Shown: positions 19,129-28,307, counted from the first letter of the stretch. The stretch is DNA of 64,000 nt from Nostoc sp. CHAB 5824 (GCF_020829665.1 NZ_JAIVFT010000012.1:62001-126000), one strand, 5' to 3'. Numbers and translations: made by a program. The notes: generated from the sequence alone by a model not told the origin.

Positions 19129-19425
19129 ATATAAATTCGGGGTATTAAAACTATTTTTAATACATTTACATTACATTATTCTTCCATTTTGAGTATTTAT
19201 ACGTGAGATTCTTAATCTTTAATTTTTTATTTATCGCCAGTCAATCACGGAAAAATCTTACGTTATATATAAGCCTGTCTTTTCTCAGTAAGTCGATTGA
19301 AAGAAACATAACTATATTACAAAAAGCAAATACGTCTAAAGCCCTTACCAATAACCAATCAAAAAGAACAAATCACGCTTTTAATAGTTAACTTTATTTA
19401 TGCCCAATGCTTAACGCCTAATTTT

Positions 19426-20802
19426 CTACTCCCCACTCCCTATTTTATTGATAGCGGTTGACCAACTCAGAACAATCTCAGTCCCCTCCCCTGGATAGCT
19501 TGACAAATGAAAAATAGCGCCGATGGACTCAGCCCGTTCTTTCATAATTGCTATGCCCAGATGACCAGATGGTATTTTGTTAGAGTCAAAACCACAGCCA
19601 TTATCGCTAATACGCAAGACTATTCCCTGTGAATCACCGTGGAGGCTGACTGATACTTGCGTTGCTTGGGCATATTTAATAATATTATTCAGTGCCTCTT
19701 GAGTAATCCGGTAGAAAACAAGCTTCACTTCATTAGACAAAGAGTCATGATCGGCTTCCACCGTCGTTATTACCTGTAAACTTGCCCGTCCTTGAATTCC
19801 CTTGGTTAACTGGTGTAGCAATTCACCTAAAGGTTTCTCTACCAAACCATTAGGACGCAACTCGACTAGTAAATTCCGCATTTCTGCTAACGCCCCTTGT
19901 GTTAATTGGGCGAGTTCTTCTAATCCCTGTTGGGCTGTTTCTGGGTTGCGTTTCCACACTCTAGGCAAGGCTTCGGCAATTGTCGCCACAGTAAATAATG
20001 TCTGCGATACTGAATCGTGTAAATCACGGGCGAGGCGATTTCGCTCCACCTCTACAGCCATCTTCCGTAGCCGTTCGCTTTCAATCAATTGTTCGCGTAG
20101 CTTCACCGCTTGCATCAAGTCTTTGACCAGGTGTAGGCTCATAATTACCACGAAGGCCAAAAATCCATATTCAGCAATATATATGGATTTGATCGTTCTC
20201 AAATCCACTAGACGATCGTATTGAACAGTTCCTATAAAAATTGCCAGACTCAAACCCAAAATCAGTGCCGCTTGCTTTTCACCGCACTGATATTGACGGT
20301 AACAGGCGTAAAAAAGGAAAACACTATTACTGATTAAAGCTAAGAGTTGGAACCCGAATAGATGATTGAGTGTACCTTCTGAGAGGGTAATCGATTCGCC
20401 CCAAGGCAAAGAAATACTTGATAGTCTGCTGATATGGGAGTAGAGAATTCCAGTGGGTGAAATTTGGTTAATTAAGAGGCAGATGAGGTAGAGGCTATTC
20501 AGTGCCAAAAGTAGGCGTACAGGCTTAACTTTAGTATATAAAGCCACAAACCAGATAGTAACAATTCCGTCAATATATCCCAAAGCAGATAGCAATTTTC
20601 TGGCATTTATATAATCATCTACATTCATGGCTTTATATTTGGCTATAAGAGCCAAGATATAACTAAAAACTACCAAGCAGGTTAACCCAAAAGATAAGTG
20701 CAGCGAGGGTTTTAATCGCGCAGAAGCAATTAGCAGGTGTAATAGACCAACATACAGGCAAATGCCAGCAAATATACTCAAAAGGCTTGAAATAATAGTC
20801 AT
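19426..20802 (-). CDS. Sensor histidine kinase with multi-helix membrane domain (HisKA_3)
   Basis: 458 residues. Residues 1-230 form about seven hydrophobic helices without a periplasmic domain, suggesting sensing within the membrane. The dimerisation/phosphoacceptor domain has ERNRLARDLHDSVSQTLF (His near 259) and the ATPase domain contains ITQEALNNIIKYA (N box) and ISDNGCGFD (G1 box). This is the NarL-partner subclass. It is cognate with the response regulator downstream. The ATG at 20802 is well placed before the first helix. The signal is unknown. Confidence 0.9.
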   Translation of the reverse strand: MTIISSLLSIFAGICLYVGLLHLLIASARLKPSLHLSFGLTCLVVFSYILALIAKYKAMNVDDYINARKLLSALGYIDGIVTIWFVALYTKVKPVRLLLALNSLYLICLLINQISPTGILYSHISRLSSISLPWGESITLSEGTLNHLFGFQLLALISNSVFLFYACYRQYQCGEKQAALILGLSLAIFIGTVQYDRLVDLRTIKSIYIAEYGFLAFVVIMSLHLVKDLMQAVKLREQLIESERLRKMAVEVERNRLARDLHDSVSQTLFTVATIAEALPRVWKRNPETAQQGLEELAQLTQGALAEMRNLLVELRPNGLVEKPLGELLHQLTKGIQGRASLQVITTVEADHDSLSNEVKLVFYRITQEALNNIIKYAQATQVSVSLHGDSQGIVLRISDNGCGFDSNKIPSGHLGIAIMKERAESIGAIFHLSSYPGEGTEIVLSWSTAINKIGSGE

Positions 20803-21249
20803 TACCTGATTGCATGGGAAACTTGTTTGATAGATAACGCAGTAATTTCACCGTAGTTTACTGCTACTCGCGCAGATGAATGTTGATTCTGCAAATCAGA
20901 AAACAGAACAAAATTATAGGTATATAGGATCAATGACCTAGTGCATTATAGGTCATTGATCCTAGTCAAAAATAGGACAAGTATCCGATGCATTGATCAA
21001 AGCGATCGCTGTACAATCCATTACGTCAATGATTTAAGCAAAACTTTAGCGATGGCGTACCCGCCATGAATCGGTGGCGATCGCCTTGCCTCTGCGGTCA
21101 GAGCGCATAGGTGCAGAAGCTTATGCGCCAATACGGTTCAGTAGAAATGTTGCATTGCGTAAAGATGTTGTATCGCAATATCTCTACACAATGTTTGGTT
21201 GAGAATACTTACAAAGTAACTAAATCTGTGTAATCAATTAACAAACAAA
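20803..21249. other. Divergent promoter region with repeats
   Basis: Between the kinase gene and the secreted-protein gene. It carries the perfect palindrome listed separately, HIP1-containing repeats (GGCGTACCCGCCATGAATCG near 21055) and no gene. Confidence 0.6.
20925..20964. promoter_or_regulatory. Perfect 16-bp-arm palindrome, candidate operator
   Basis: TAGGATCAATGACCTA (20925-20940) and TAGGTCATTGATCCTA (20949-20964) are exact reverse complements around an 8-nt spacer. No T-run follows on either strand, so it is more likely a protein-binding site or a cruciform than a terminator. It lies 123 bp upstream of the kinase start and 285 bp upstream of the secreted-protein gene. Confidence 0.5.
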
Positions 21250-21792
21250 ATGAACAAAATCTGGTCTTGCAATACTTTGTTGTTTAGTTCTGTTTTGGCT
21301 TGTACATTGCTTGCCACTTCTAATGTCGTTAGGGGTGACGACTTCTCTGTAGCAGAAACTAATGCTAATACAGCACGTTGTCGCCTAAATGTCACTGGTG
21401 CTTATCTAACAAAAATTTTCAATCCAGATGGCACAATCGGATCTCGTGGAGTCATAACACTTACCGCAGATGGTAACTTTTTTGTCATTGACTCTAATCA
21501 AGGTGGTGTTACCAACGTCTTCAATCCCTTTAGTAGTGGACAAGGTGCTTGGAAGTGTAATGGCAAAACTGGGGTGAGCGCCAGATCAATTACCTTTGCT
21601 TATCCAGGAAGTGCAGGATCTACTGGTAGCATTGCCCGATCTGACTATCAAGCCAGCTTTAATCCCCAAACGCAGACAGTAGAAGGGACTATTACACTAC
21701 GTTTTTTCAATCTAAATGCTAATCCCTTATTAGATAATGTTCCACCTGTAGGAACATTCAATTTTTCAGGGCAACAAATTAAAGCCAATTAA
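21250..21792 (+). CDS. Secreted hypothetical protein
   Basis: 180 residues with a clear signal peptide (hydrophobic 9-24, cleavage near VVRG/DD at about 29). The mature part is beta-rich, rich in Thr, Gly and Asn, with two Cys (near 43 and 101) that might pair. A repeated pattern such as GVITLTADGNFFVID and QTVEGTITLRFFN suggests an eight-stranded barrel or sandwich. I do not recognise a family. Likely periplasmic or extracellular. It is monocistronic, divergent from the kinase gene and followed by a repeat block. Confidence 0.65.
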   Translation: MNKIWSCNTLLFSSVLACTLLATSNVVRGDDFSVAETNANTARCRLNVTGAYLTKIFNPDGTIGSRGVITLTADGNFFVIDSNQGGVTNVFNPFSSGQGAWKCNGKTGVSARSITFAYPGSAGSTGSIARSDYQASFNPQTQTVEGTITLRFFNLNANPLLDNVPPVGTFNFSGQQIKAN

Positions 21793-22357
21793 CTTTGGCA
21801 TGGGTTTTAGCTGCGTACAAAATCCAACGCGAAACGCAACTTCCTAAGTTTCCCACCCCTCCCTAACCTTTCCTTTTAGAAAAGGGAAAATTCCATTCCT
21901 CTCCCCTTTTTGGGGCTACGGTGTACACACAAGTCGGAAATAGCTGATTAACCAAGGTTTTACCCCACCCTAACCCTCACGCCACTTGCTCCACTTGGGG
22001 AAACCCCAAGACCGCAGTGGCTCCCCAATGCATTGGGGAGGGAACTAGATTCCGGTTTTCCCCCAATAAACCTACGGTGTACACACATCTTTTTGCTGGG
22101 TGCAAAATGTGTATTGATCCCCCTAAATCCCCTTTAAAAAGGGGGACTTTGAGAGCTTTTTGCCCCCCTTTTTAAGGGGGGTTGGGGGGATCAAAAGCCT
22201 GTGGCGCAACTCTAAAAGACTTGTGTGTACACCGTAGCCCAATAAACGGGGGGATTAAGGGGGGTAATTTGACTTGTCTATACACCCTAGCCTCTTTTCA
22301 AGGAGAGGAATGGAAGAGAGGTTTTCCAGATCCTATGAAAGCTTTTTTATAACTAAT
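21793..22357. repeat. Composite repeat block with nested inverted repeats
   Basis: The outer pair, 21897-21934 and 22271-22308, are imperfect reverse complements (CCTCTCC...GTGTACACACAAGTC). Further copies of the same end motif sit at 22071-22090 and, inverted, at 22219-22240. In the middle, 22116-22145 and 22164-22192 form a strong hairpin (GATCCCCCTAAATCCCC against GGGGTTGGGGGGATC). No gene. The block looks like several MITE-like insertions nested in one another. Confidence 0.7.
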
Positions 22358-23200
22358 ATGAATTCCAAAATCCACTTTATCTCCGGCTTACCTCGTTCTG
22401 GTTCCACCTTACTCGGAGCCTTACTGCGGCAAAACCCCCGGTTTCATGCCAGCATGACTAGTCCTGTTGGTAGTTTGGTGAACCGAATGCTAGAGGCGAT
22501 GAGTGAAGAGAATGAATATTCAGTCTTTATCACCCCTGAGCAAAAACGGGCATTAACTTTAACTATTTTTTCCACATTCTACCAACCCCAAGCCGAAAAA
22601 GAAGTTATCTTTGATACTAACCGCTTGTGGTGTAGCAAATTGTCCTTAATTCAAGAGCTATTTCCTGGCTCAAAGGTGATTTGCTGCGTGCGGAATGTCG
22701 CTTGGATTATGGATAGCATCGAACGGCTGATTAGAAAAAACGCTTTTGATGTGTCGCGGATGTTTAATAATGCTGGCGAACGCTCGACAGTTTACACCCG
22801 CACCGAAGCCTTGAGTCAAGGGGGACGGTTAGTGGGGTTTGCTTATAACGCTCTCAAAGAAGCATTTTATAGCGAATACAGCGCCTCTTTGCTTTTGGTG
22901 GACTATGACTTATTAACCCAAGCACCTGATAAAACCCTATCGCTGATTTATCAATTTTTACAAGAGGAACCCTTTGAGCATGATTTTGCCAATGTGGAAT
23001 ACGAAGCTGAGGAATTTGATAATCGCCTGAATACCAAAGGACTACATCAGGTGCGTCGCAAAGTCGAGTTTCAGCCGCGACTGACAATTTTACCGCCAGA
23101 TTTATTTACTCAGTATGATGGGTTGTCTTTTTGGAAGAACCCTAGCAATAGTCTGGCGAATGTGATTGTCGCCCAGCCATTAGAAGCAGTAAGTAAATGA
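22358..23200 (+). CDS. Sulfotransferase family protein
   Basis: 280 residues from the ATG at 22358; upstream in-frame codons are translated from the repeat block. The N-terminus carries the PAPS 5'-phosphosulfate loop GLPRSGSTLL (about 10-19), and CVRNVAWIMDSIERL (about 110-125) matches the 3'-phosphate-binding region of sulfotransferases. The C-terminal end (HQVRRKVEF) keeps a basic PAPS-contact-like segment. It would transfer sulfate from PAPS to a hydroxyl of a small molecule, glycan or protein. An APS kinase gene lies 5.5 kb downstream and two RTX genes between. The 3' end of this gene is duplicated as a remnant at 25699-25830. Acceptor unknown. Confidence 0.8.
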   Translation: MNSKIHFISGLPRSGSTLLGALLRQNPRFHASMTSPVGSLVNRMLEAMSEENEYSVFITPEQKRALTLTIFSTFYQPQAEKEVIFDTNRLWCSKLSLIQELFPGSKVICCVRNVAWIMDSIERLIRKNAFDVSRMFNNAGERSTVYTRTEALSQGGRLVGFAYNALKEAFYSEYSASLLLVDYDLLTQAPDKTLSLIYQFLQEEPFEHDFANVEYEAEEFDNRLNTKGLHQVRRKVEFQPRLTILPPDLFTQYDGLSFWKNPSNSLANVIVAQPLEAVSK

Positions 23201-23230
23201 AGCTTTGAATCTTCCTCCTTCCCTACCAAG

Positions 23231-23440
23231 CTGCACCTTTGATGCATCGACCTGCACCTTTAATGCATCGACCTGCACCTTTGATGCATCGACTTGCACC
23301 TTTAATGCATCGACCTGCACCTTTGTTGCATCAACCTGCACCTTTGATGCATCGACCTGCACCTTTGTTGCATCGACCTGCACCTTTGATGCATCGACCT
23401 GCACCTTTGTTGCATCGGCTTGCAACTTAGGGATTTCCAA
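23231..23440. repeat. 21-bp tandem repeat array 2 (10 units)
   Basis: Units of CTGCACCTTTGATGCATCGA plus C, phased at 21 bp (23231, 23252, ... 23420), alternating TTTGATG, TTTAATG and TTTGTTG centres. It starts 31 bp after the sulfotransferase stop. The left flank (TGAAGCTTTGAATCTTCC...CCCTACCAAG) resembles that of array 1; the last unit is the same degenerate TTGCAACTTAG type. The minus strand reads as KVQVDAS/T/L repeats. Confidence 0.9.
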
Positions 23441-23615
23441 CAAATAAATTATCCAATCTTGTGGGGTGGGCATCTTGCCCGCCCATAGCCAAAGGCGGGC
23501 GAGACGCAAAATTTCGCATCTCTACAAGGGTTTCCTCAACTTGTCTAAATAAGTAGGCAAATATTTGCCCACCTTACAAATAACTCATTCACCTCAAACA
23601 AAGGAAATAAATTAA

Positions 23616-25553
23616 ATGGCAAACTTCATCGTTAACCAAACTACTGATGACGGCACTGGCTTAACCTCAGGCACCCTCAGTTATGCAATCCTCCAAGCGA
23701 ACCAACTAGCAGGGGATGACACCATTACCCTCAATAATGATGTGCGTGTGACTGGGGTAATGAAAACCCTGGTGAACAGCAATATCTCTATTGTCGGCAA
23801 TGGCAACAGCATCAGTGGCGATGCTAATAATAACAGCATTAACGACAATGGCGACGTGCGCCCCCTATTCATCCTATCGGGAACCGTCGGTATTTCTGAT
23901 TTAACCATCACCAACGGACGGGCTAAAGGCGGAGATAGTAACGGCGGTGGCGGCGGTGCTGGACTGGGCGGCGGCTTGTTTATCTATGATGGTGATGTCT
24001 CCTTAACCAATGTCGCTTTTAGTAATAACGCGGCACAAGGTGGCAGTGGCGGTGTCAGTGGTGGCGGCTTCGGCGGCGGCGGTATGTTCGGCAATGCTGA
24101 TGGCGGTGGCGGCGGACTGTTTGGTTCGAGCAGCGGCAACTCCGGCGGTTACGGTGGTAACGGCAACTACGGCGGCGGTACTGGTGCCTTCGGCGGCGGT
24201 GGGAATGGGAGTTATTCCGGTGGCGGTGCTGGCGGCTTCGGCGGCGGTGGCAGTTCTGGCGGCGTCTATTACGGTGGCGGTGCTGGCGGCTTCGGCGGTG
24301 GCGGCGGCAATGGCAACGGCGATGGCAGCTTTGGCGGCTACGGCGGTGGTGGCGGCACCGACAGTGCTGGCGGCTTCGGCGGCGGTGGCGGTGGCGGCTT
24401 CGACGGCAGCGGCGGCGGCGGTGCTGGATTGGGGGGTGGCATCTTCGCCCGCAGTGGTTCTTTAACCCTCAACAACACCAGCTTTACTAACAACACTGCC
24501 ACAGGTGGCTCAGGGGCTAACTCAGGTCAAGGTTTGGGTGGAGCAATCTTCATCATGCAGTCCACCATCAATACCAACGGCAATAACCAGGGAATGCCCA
24601 CCGTTTTAGCTACCGTGACTTCTGTAGGAAATCCGACTTTCAGTGGCAACAGTGCGGCTAATGATGCGGGGACACCCACCAATAACGATGATGTCTACGG
24701 CACGATTAACGTCACTGCAACCAACCAACCCCCCGTCGCTAACCCCGACAGTGCCACCACTGCCAAAAATACTGCCGTAACCATCTCGGCAAGTACCCTG
24801 TTAGCTAACGATACCGATCCCGACAGCAACCCCCTCAGCATCACTGGTGTCAGCAATGCTACCAACGGTACGGCAGTCCTGAATGACAACGGCACAGCCA
24901 GCAACACGGCAGATGACTTTATTGTTTTCACTCCAACTACTGGATTCAGTGGCAATGGCAGCTTTGACTACACCCTCAGCGATGGCAGCCTCACCGACAT
25001 TGGTAATGTCACCGTTGCCGTGGGGACTAACCTTTCTGGTGGTAACGGCGACGACTCGCTCAACGGTACAGCAGGCAATGATAGCCTAAGTGGCGGCAAC
25101 GGCAAAGATACCCTCAACGGTAATGGTGGCAATGACACCTTAGTAGGTGGCAACGGCGCTGACATCCTCAACGGTGGCGACGGCAACGATTTGTTGCAGG
25201 GCGACGACAGCGAGGAAAGCGGCAACGGCAAAGACATCCTCACTGGCGGTACCGGCAATGATACCCTCTCTGGCGGTAACGGCAAGGATGATTTGACTGG
25301 CGGTACTGGCAACGACATTTTAACTGGTGGCAGTGCTTCTGATACTTTCATCTTCGCCGCCCTAGACGGTACCGATACCATCACCGACTTTAACGATGGA
25401 CTTGATTACATTGGTCTGTCTGGCGGTCTGACTTTTGGCGCTCTGTCTTTCTCTGGCAGCAACATCATTATTACCAGCACCAATGAAATCCTGGCAACGC
25501 TGACGGGTATTAATACCACTACCCTCACATCTGCTGATTTCTTAACGGTCTAG
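23616..25553 (+). CDS. Glycine-rich beta-helix protein with RTX calcium-binding repeats (copy 1)
   Basis: 645 residues, no classical signal peptide. Order: a Pmp/beta-helix-like start (1-130, including GTLSYAILQAN and LTITNGRAKGG), a glycine-rich tract (about 105-285, GGGGGAGGFGG type), a cadherin-like domain (about 370-465; NQPPVANPDSATTAKNT, FDYTLSDGS), then RTX nonapeptides (about 470-575, GGxGxDxLx) and a C-terminal segment ending TLTSADFLTV. RTX repeats bind calcium outside the cell and such proteins normally leave by type I secretion. Probably a surface or matrix protein. Its paralog follows 324 bp downstream, most differences being in the glycine tract. High local GC reflects Gly codons. 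Confidence 0.9.
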   Translation: MANFIVNQTTDDGTGLTSGTLSYAILQANQLAGDDTITLNNDVRVTGVMKTLVNSNISIVGNGNSISGDANNNSINDNGDVRPLFILSGTVGISDLTITNGRAKGGDSNGGGGGAGLGGGLFIYDGDVSLTNVAFSNNAAQGGSGGVSGGGFGGGGMFGNADGGGGGLFGSSSGNSGGYGGNGNYGGGTGAFGGGGNGSYSGGGAGGFGGGGSSGGVYYGGGAGGFGGGGGNGNGDGSFGGYGGGGGTDSAGGFGGGGGGGFDGSGGGGAGLGGGIFARSGSLTLNNTSFTNNTATGGSGANSGQGLGGAIFIMQSTINTNGNNQGMPTVLATVTSVGNPTFSGNSAANDAGTPTNNDDVYGTINVTATNQPPVANPDSATTAKNTAVTISASTLLANDTDPDSNPLSITGVSNATNGTAVLNDNGTASNTADDFIVFTPTTGFSGNGSFDYTLSDGSLTDIGNVTVAVGTNLSGGNGDDSLNGTAGNDSLSGGNGKDTLNGNGGNDTLVGGNGADILNGGDGNDLLQGDDSEESGNGKDILTGGTGNDTLSGGNGKDDLTGGTGNDILTGGSASDTFIFAALDGTDTITDFNDGLDYIGLSGGLTFGALSFSGSNIIITSTNEILATLTGINTTTLTSADFLTV

Positions 25554-25698
25554 GCTCATAGCCTTTTTGGGTGACCTCAAATGCGATCGCATTTTCTTTT
25601 GATCTCAAACGCGATCGCATTTTCGCCCATAAAGCCTATTTAATCAAACGCACTTAAAACAACAGGAATCACTCCATACCTAGTTGCGATCGCGCCAA
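25554..25698. other. Duplicated 3' flank of the RTX gene
   Basis: The sequence after the stop (TAGCCTTTTTGGGTGACC, then GCGATCGCATTTTC) matches the flank after the second RTX gene at 27828-27875. This shows the duplicated unit extended beyond the coding sequence. No gene. Confidence 0.6.
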
Positions 25699-25830
25699 AC
25701 AATTTTACCACCAGATTTATTTACCCAGTTTAATCAGTTGTCTTTTTGGACAAATCCTAGCAATAGTTTGGCGAATTCGATTGTTCCCCATCTCATAGAA
25801 GCAACGGTTAAATCTAGTTTCCCTTTTTAA
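25699..25830 (+). pseudogene. Remnant of a second sulfotransferase (C-terminal ~40 codons)
   Basis: An open frame here reads TILPPDLFTQFNQLSFW, TNPSNSLANSIVPHLIEA and a short tail to a TAA at 25828. It aligns without gaps to the last 38 residues of the sulfotransferase encoded at 22358-23200 (TILPPDLFTQYDGLSFW; NPSNSLANVIVAQPLEA). Many differences are synonymous, so the fragment comes from a once-functional diverged paralog. There is no start or catalytic domain. It precedes RTX copy 2 just as the intact gene precedes RTX copy 1. Confidence 0.85.
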
Positions 25831-25877
25831 GGGACGAAAGTTTCACTGACTCGAACTAAACAAAGGAAAAAAATCAA

Positions 25878-27827
25878 ATGGCAACCTTTAATGTAACTTC
25901 TACTACCGATGACGGAACTGGCTTAACCACAGGAACCCTCAGTTATGCAATCCTCCAAGCTAACCAAATAGCAGGGGATGACACCATCAGCATCGATACA
26001 AATGTTCGCATCACCGGGGTGATGAAAACTCTAGTTAACAGCAATATCACCATTGACGGCAATGGCAACAGCATCAGTGGCGATGCCAATAACAACGGCA
26101 TCAACGACAATAGCGACGTGCGCCCCCTATTCATCCTATCGGGAACTGTCGCTATTTCTGACCTGACCATCACCAACGGACGGGCGCAAGGCGGCGCTGG
26201 TAGTGGCGGCGGTGCTGGACTGGGCGGCGGCTTGTTCCTTTATGATGGCGATGTCTCCTTAACCAATGTCGCTTTTAGTAATAACGCGGCACAAGGCGGC
26301 TACGGCGGCTTCGGCGGCGGCGGCGGGATGTTTGGAAATGCTGGCGGCTCCGGCTATGTGGGCGGCGGCGGCGGACTGTTTGGTTCTGGCACTGGCAGCA
26401 GTGGCGGTTACGGCGGCAACGGCAATTATGGCGGTAGCAGCAATGGCGGCTTCGGCGGCGGTGGTGTTGCGAGCAGTGGATTAAACGGCGGTGCTGGCGG
26501 CTTCGGCGGCGGCGGTGGCAGCGCAACAACTGGCAGAGATGGCGGTGCTGGCGGCTTCGGCGGCGGTGGCGGCGGTGCGATCGCCGCCGCCGACGGCGGT
26601 GCTGGCGGATATGGCGGTGGCGGCGGATATGGCAGCTTGGACGGCGGTGCTGGTGGCTTCGGCGGCGCTTCTAGCGGCGGTTCTGGCGGCGGTGGCGGTG
26701 GTGGATTGGGGGGTGGCATCTTTGTCCGCAGTGGCTCTTTAACCCTCAACAACACCAGCTTTACCAATAACACGGCTACAGGTGGCTCAGGTGGCTCAGG
26801 GGCTGACTCAGGTCAAGGCTTGGGTGGGGCAATCTTCATCATGCAGTCCACCACCAACACCAACGGCAACAACCAAGGAATGCCTACCGCCCTTGGCACT
26901 ATCGATTTTGTCGGTTCATCTACCTTCAGCGGCAACGGTGCGGCGAACGATGCGGGAACTGCCACCAATAACGATGATGTTTACGGCACACAAATACCTG
27001 TCACCAACCAACCCCCCGTCGCTAACCCCGACAGTGCCACCACTGCCAAAAATACTGCCGTCAGCATCCTGGTGTTAGCTAACGATACCGATCCAGACAG
27101 CAACCCCCTCAGCATCACTGGTGTCAGTAATGTTACCAACGGTACTGCCGTTATTAATAATAACGGCACAGCCAGCAACACGGCAGATGACTTTATTGTA
27201 TTCACCCCGACGACTGGGTTTAGCGGCAATGCCAGCTTTGACTACACCCTCAGCGATGGCAGCCTCACCGACATTGGTAATGTCACCGTTGCCGTGGGGA
27301 ATAACCTTTCTGGTGGTAACGGCGACGACTCGCTCAACGGCACAGCAGGCAATGATAGCCTAAGTGGCGGCAACGGCAAAGACACCCTCAACGGTAATGG
27401 TGGCAATGACACCTTAACAGGTGGCAACGGCGGTGACATCCTCAATGGTGGCGACGGCAACGATTTGTTGCAGGGCGACGACAGCGAGGAAAGCGGCAAC
27501 GGCAAAGACATCCTCAATGGCGGTGCTGGCAATGATACCCTCTCTGGCGGTAACGGCAAGGATGATTTGACTGGCGGTACTGGCAACGACATTTTAACTG
27601 GTGGCAGTGCTTCTGATACTTTCATCTTCGCTGCCTCACACGGCACCGATACCATCACCGACTTTAACGATGGACTTGATTACATTGGTTTGTCCGGCGG
27701 TTTAACTTTTGGTCAACTGTCCTTCTCTGGCAGCAACATCATTATTACTAGCACCAATGAACTCCTGGCAACGCTGACGGGTATTAATACCACTACCCTC
27801 ACATCTGCTGATTTCTTAACGGTCTAG
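25878..27827 (+). CDS. Glycine-rich beta-helix protein with RTX calcium-binding repeats (copy 2)
   Basis: 649 residues, paralogous to the preceding RTX protein along its whole length. The N-terminal 115 residues, the cadherin-like domain (about 375-465) and the RTX block (about 470-580) are nearly the same; the glycine-rich middle (about 105-290) differs in repeat number and order, with GGAGGFGGGGG cassettes rearranged. A GA-rich leader (ACAAAGGAAAAAAATCAAATG) precedes the ATG, as in copy 1. Likely secreted by a type I system and calcium-binding. The Gly tract probably varies by slippage or recombination. Role inferred as extracellular matrix or surface structure. Confidence 0.9.
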   Translation: MATFNVTSTTDDGTGLTTGTLSYAILQANQIAGDDTISIDTNVRITGVMKTLVNSNITIDGNGNSISGDANNNGINDNSDVRPLFILSGTVAISDLTITNGRAQGGAGSGGGAGLGGGLFLYDGDVSLTNVAFSNNAAQGGYGGFGGGGGMFGNAGGSGYVGGGGGLFGSGTGSSGGYGGNGNYGGSSNGGFGGGGVASSGLNGGAGGFGGGGGSATTGRDGGAGGFGGGGGGAIAAADGGAGGYGGGGGYGSLDGGAGGFGGASSGGSGGGGGGGLGGGIFVRSGSLTLNNTSFTNNTATGGSGGSGADSGQGLGGAIFIMQSTTNTNGNNQGMPTALGTIDFVGSSTFSGNGAANDAGTATNNDDVYGTQIPVTNQPPVANPDSATTAKNTAVSILVLANDTDPDSNPLSITGVSNVTNGTAVINNNGTASNTADDFIVFTPTTGFSGNASFDYTLSDGSLTDIGNVTVAVGNNLSGGNGDDSLNGTAGNDSLSGGNGKDTLNGNGGNDTLTGGNGGDILNGGDGNDLLQGDDSEESGNGKDILNGGAGNDTLSGGNGKDDLTGGTGNDILTGGSASDTFIFAASHGTDTITDFNDGLDYIGLSGGLTFGQLSFSGSNIIITSTNELLATLTGINTTTLTSADFLTV

Positions 27828-27874
27828 GATTATAGCTTTTTTGGGGTGATTAGTGATGCGATCGCATTTTCTTT

Positions 27875-27946
27875 GGTAATGAGATTCCTTTAGTGACTGC
27901 CTTTGATACCACCACGTTGTCGCAGAACGATTTTATCTCTGTTTAA
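27875..27946 (+). pseudogene. Remnant of a third RTX gene (C-terminal 23 codons)
   Basis: The frame GNEIPLVTAFDTTTLSQNDF then ISV and TAA (27944-27946) matches the C-terminus of both RTX proteins (TNEILATLTGINTTTLTSAD, FLTV). It joins directly to the HIP1-containing flank of copy 2, implying deletion of the rest of a third tandem copy. Confidence 0.7.
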
Positions 27947-28001
27947 GTTTATTGGGTGGGCAAATGTTTGCTCACCCTACAAATTAGCTAAATACATTAA
28001 T

Positions 28002-28196
28002 TTGTAACTTTGATGCATCGCCCTGCACCTTTAATGCATCGCCCTGCACCTTTAATGCATCGCCCTGCACCTTTGATACATCGCCCTGCACCTTTGATGC
28101 ATCGCCTTGCACCTTTAATGCATCGCCTTGCACCTTTAATGCATCGCCTTGCACCTTTAATGCATCGCCTTGCACCTTTAATGCATCGACCTGCAA
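28002..28196. repeat. 21-bp tandem repeat array 3 (9 units plus partial)
   Basis: Units of CTGCACCTTTAATGCATCGC plus C from 28023, phased at 21 bp, with a degenerate first unit (TTGTAACTTTGATGC) at 28002. The last repeat reverts to GATGCATCGACCTGCAAAAAT, the same right boundary as array 1. It lies downstream of the RTX remnants, 112 bp upstream of a small gene. The minus strand reads KVQGDAL repeats. Confidence 0.9.
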
Positions 28197-28307
28197 AAAT
28201 GAGCTTATCCTTTCTTTAACCTTGTTTTATCTAAAAATCTCACCATACTGTTAGTTTTATAGTTGCAATGGGCACATTAAATATGTAGATTAGAACAGTA
28301 TACTGAT

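Noticed and set aside
26426..26773. Proline-rich frame opposite RTX copy 2, and similar frames opposite both RTX genes
   Set aside because: They are the reverse of Gly codon repeats and have no start context.
18122..28196. CRISPR arrays
   Set aside because: Units are contiguous with no spacers, and there are no cas genes in the window.
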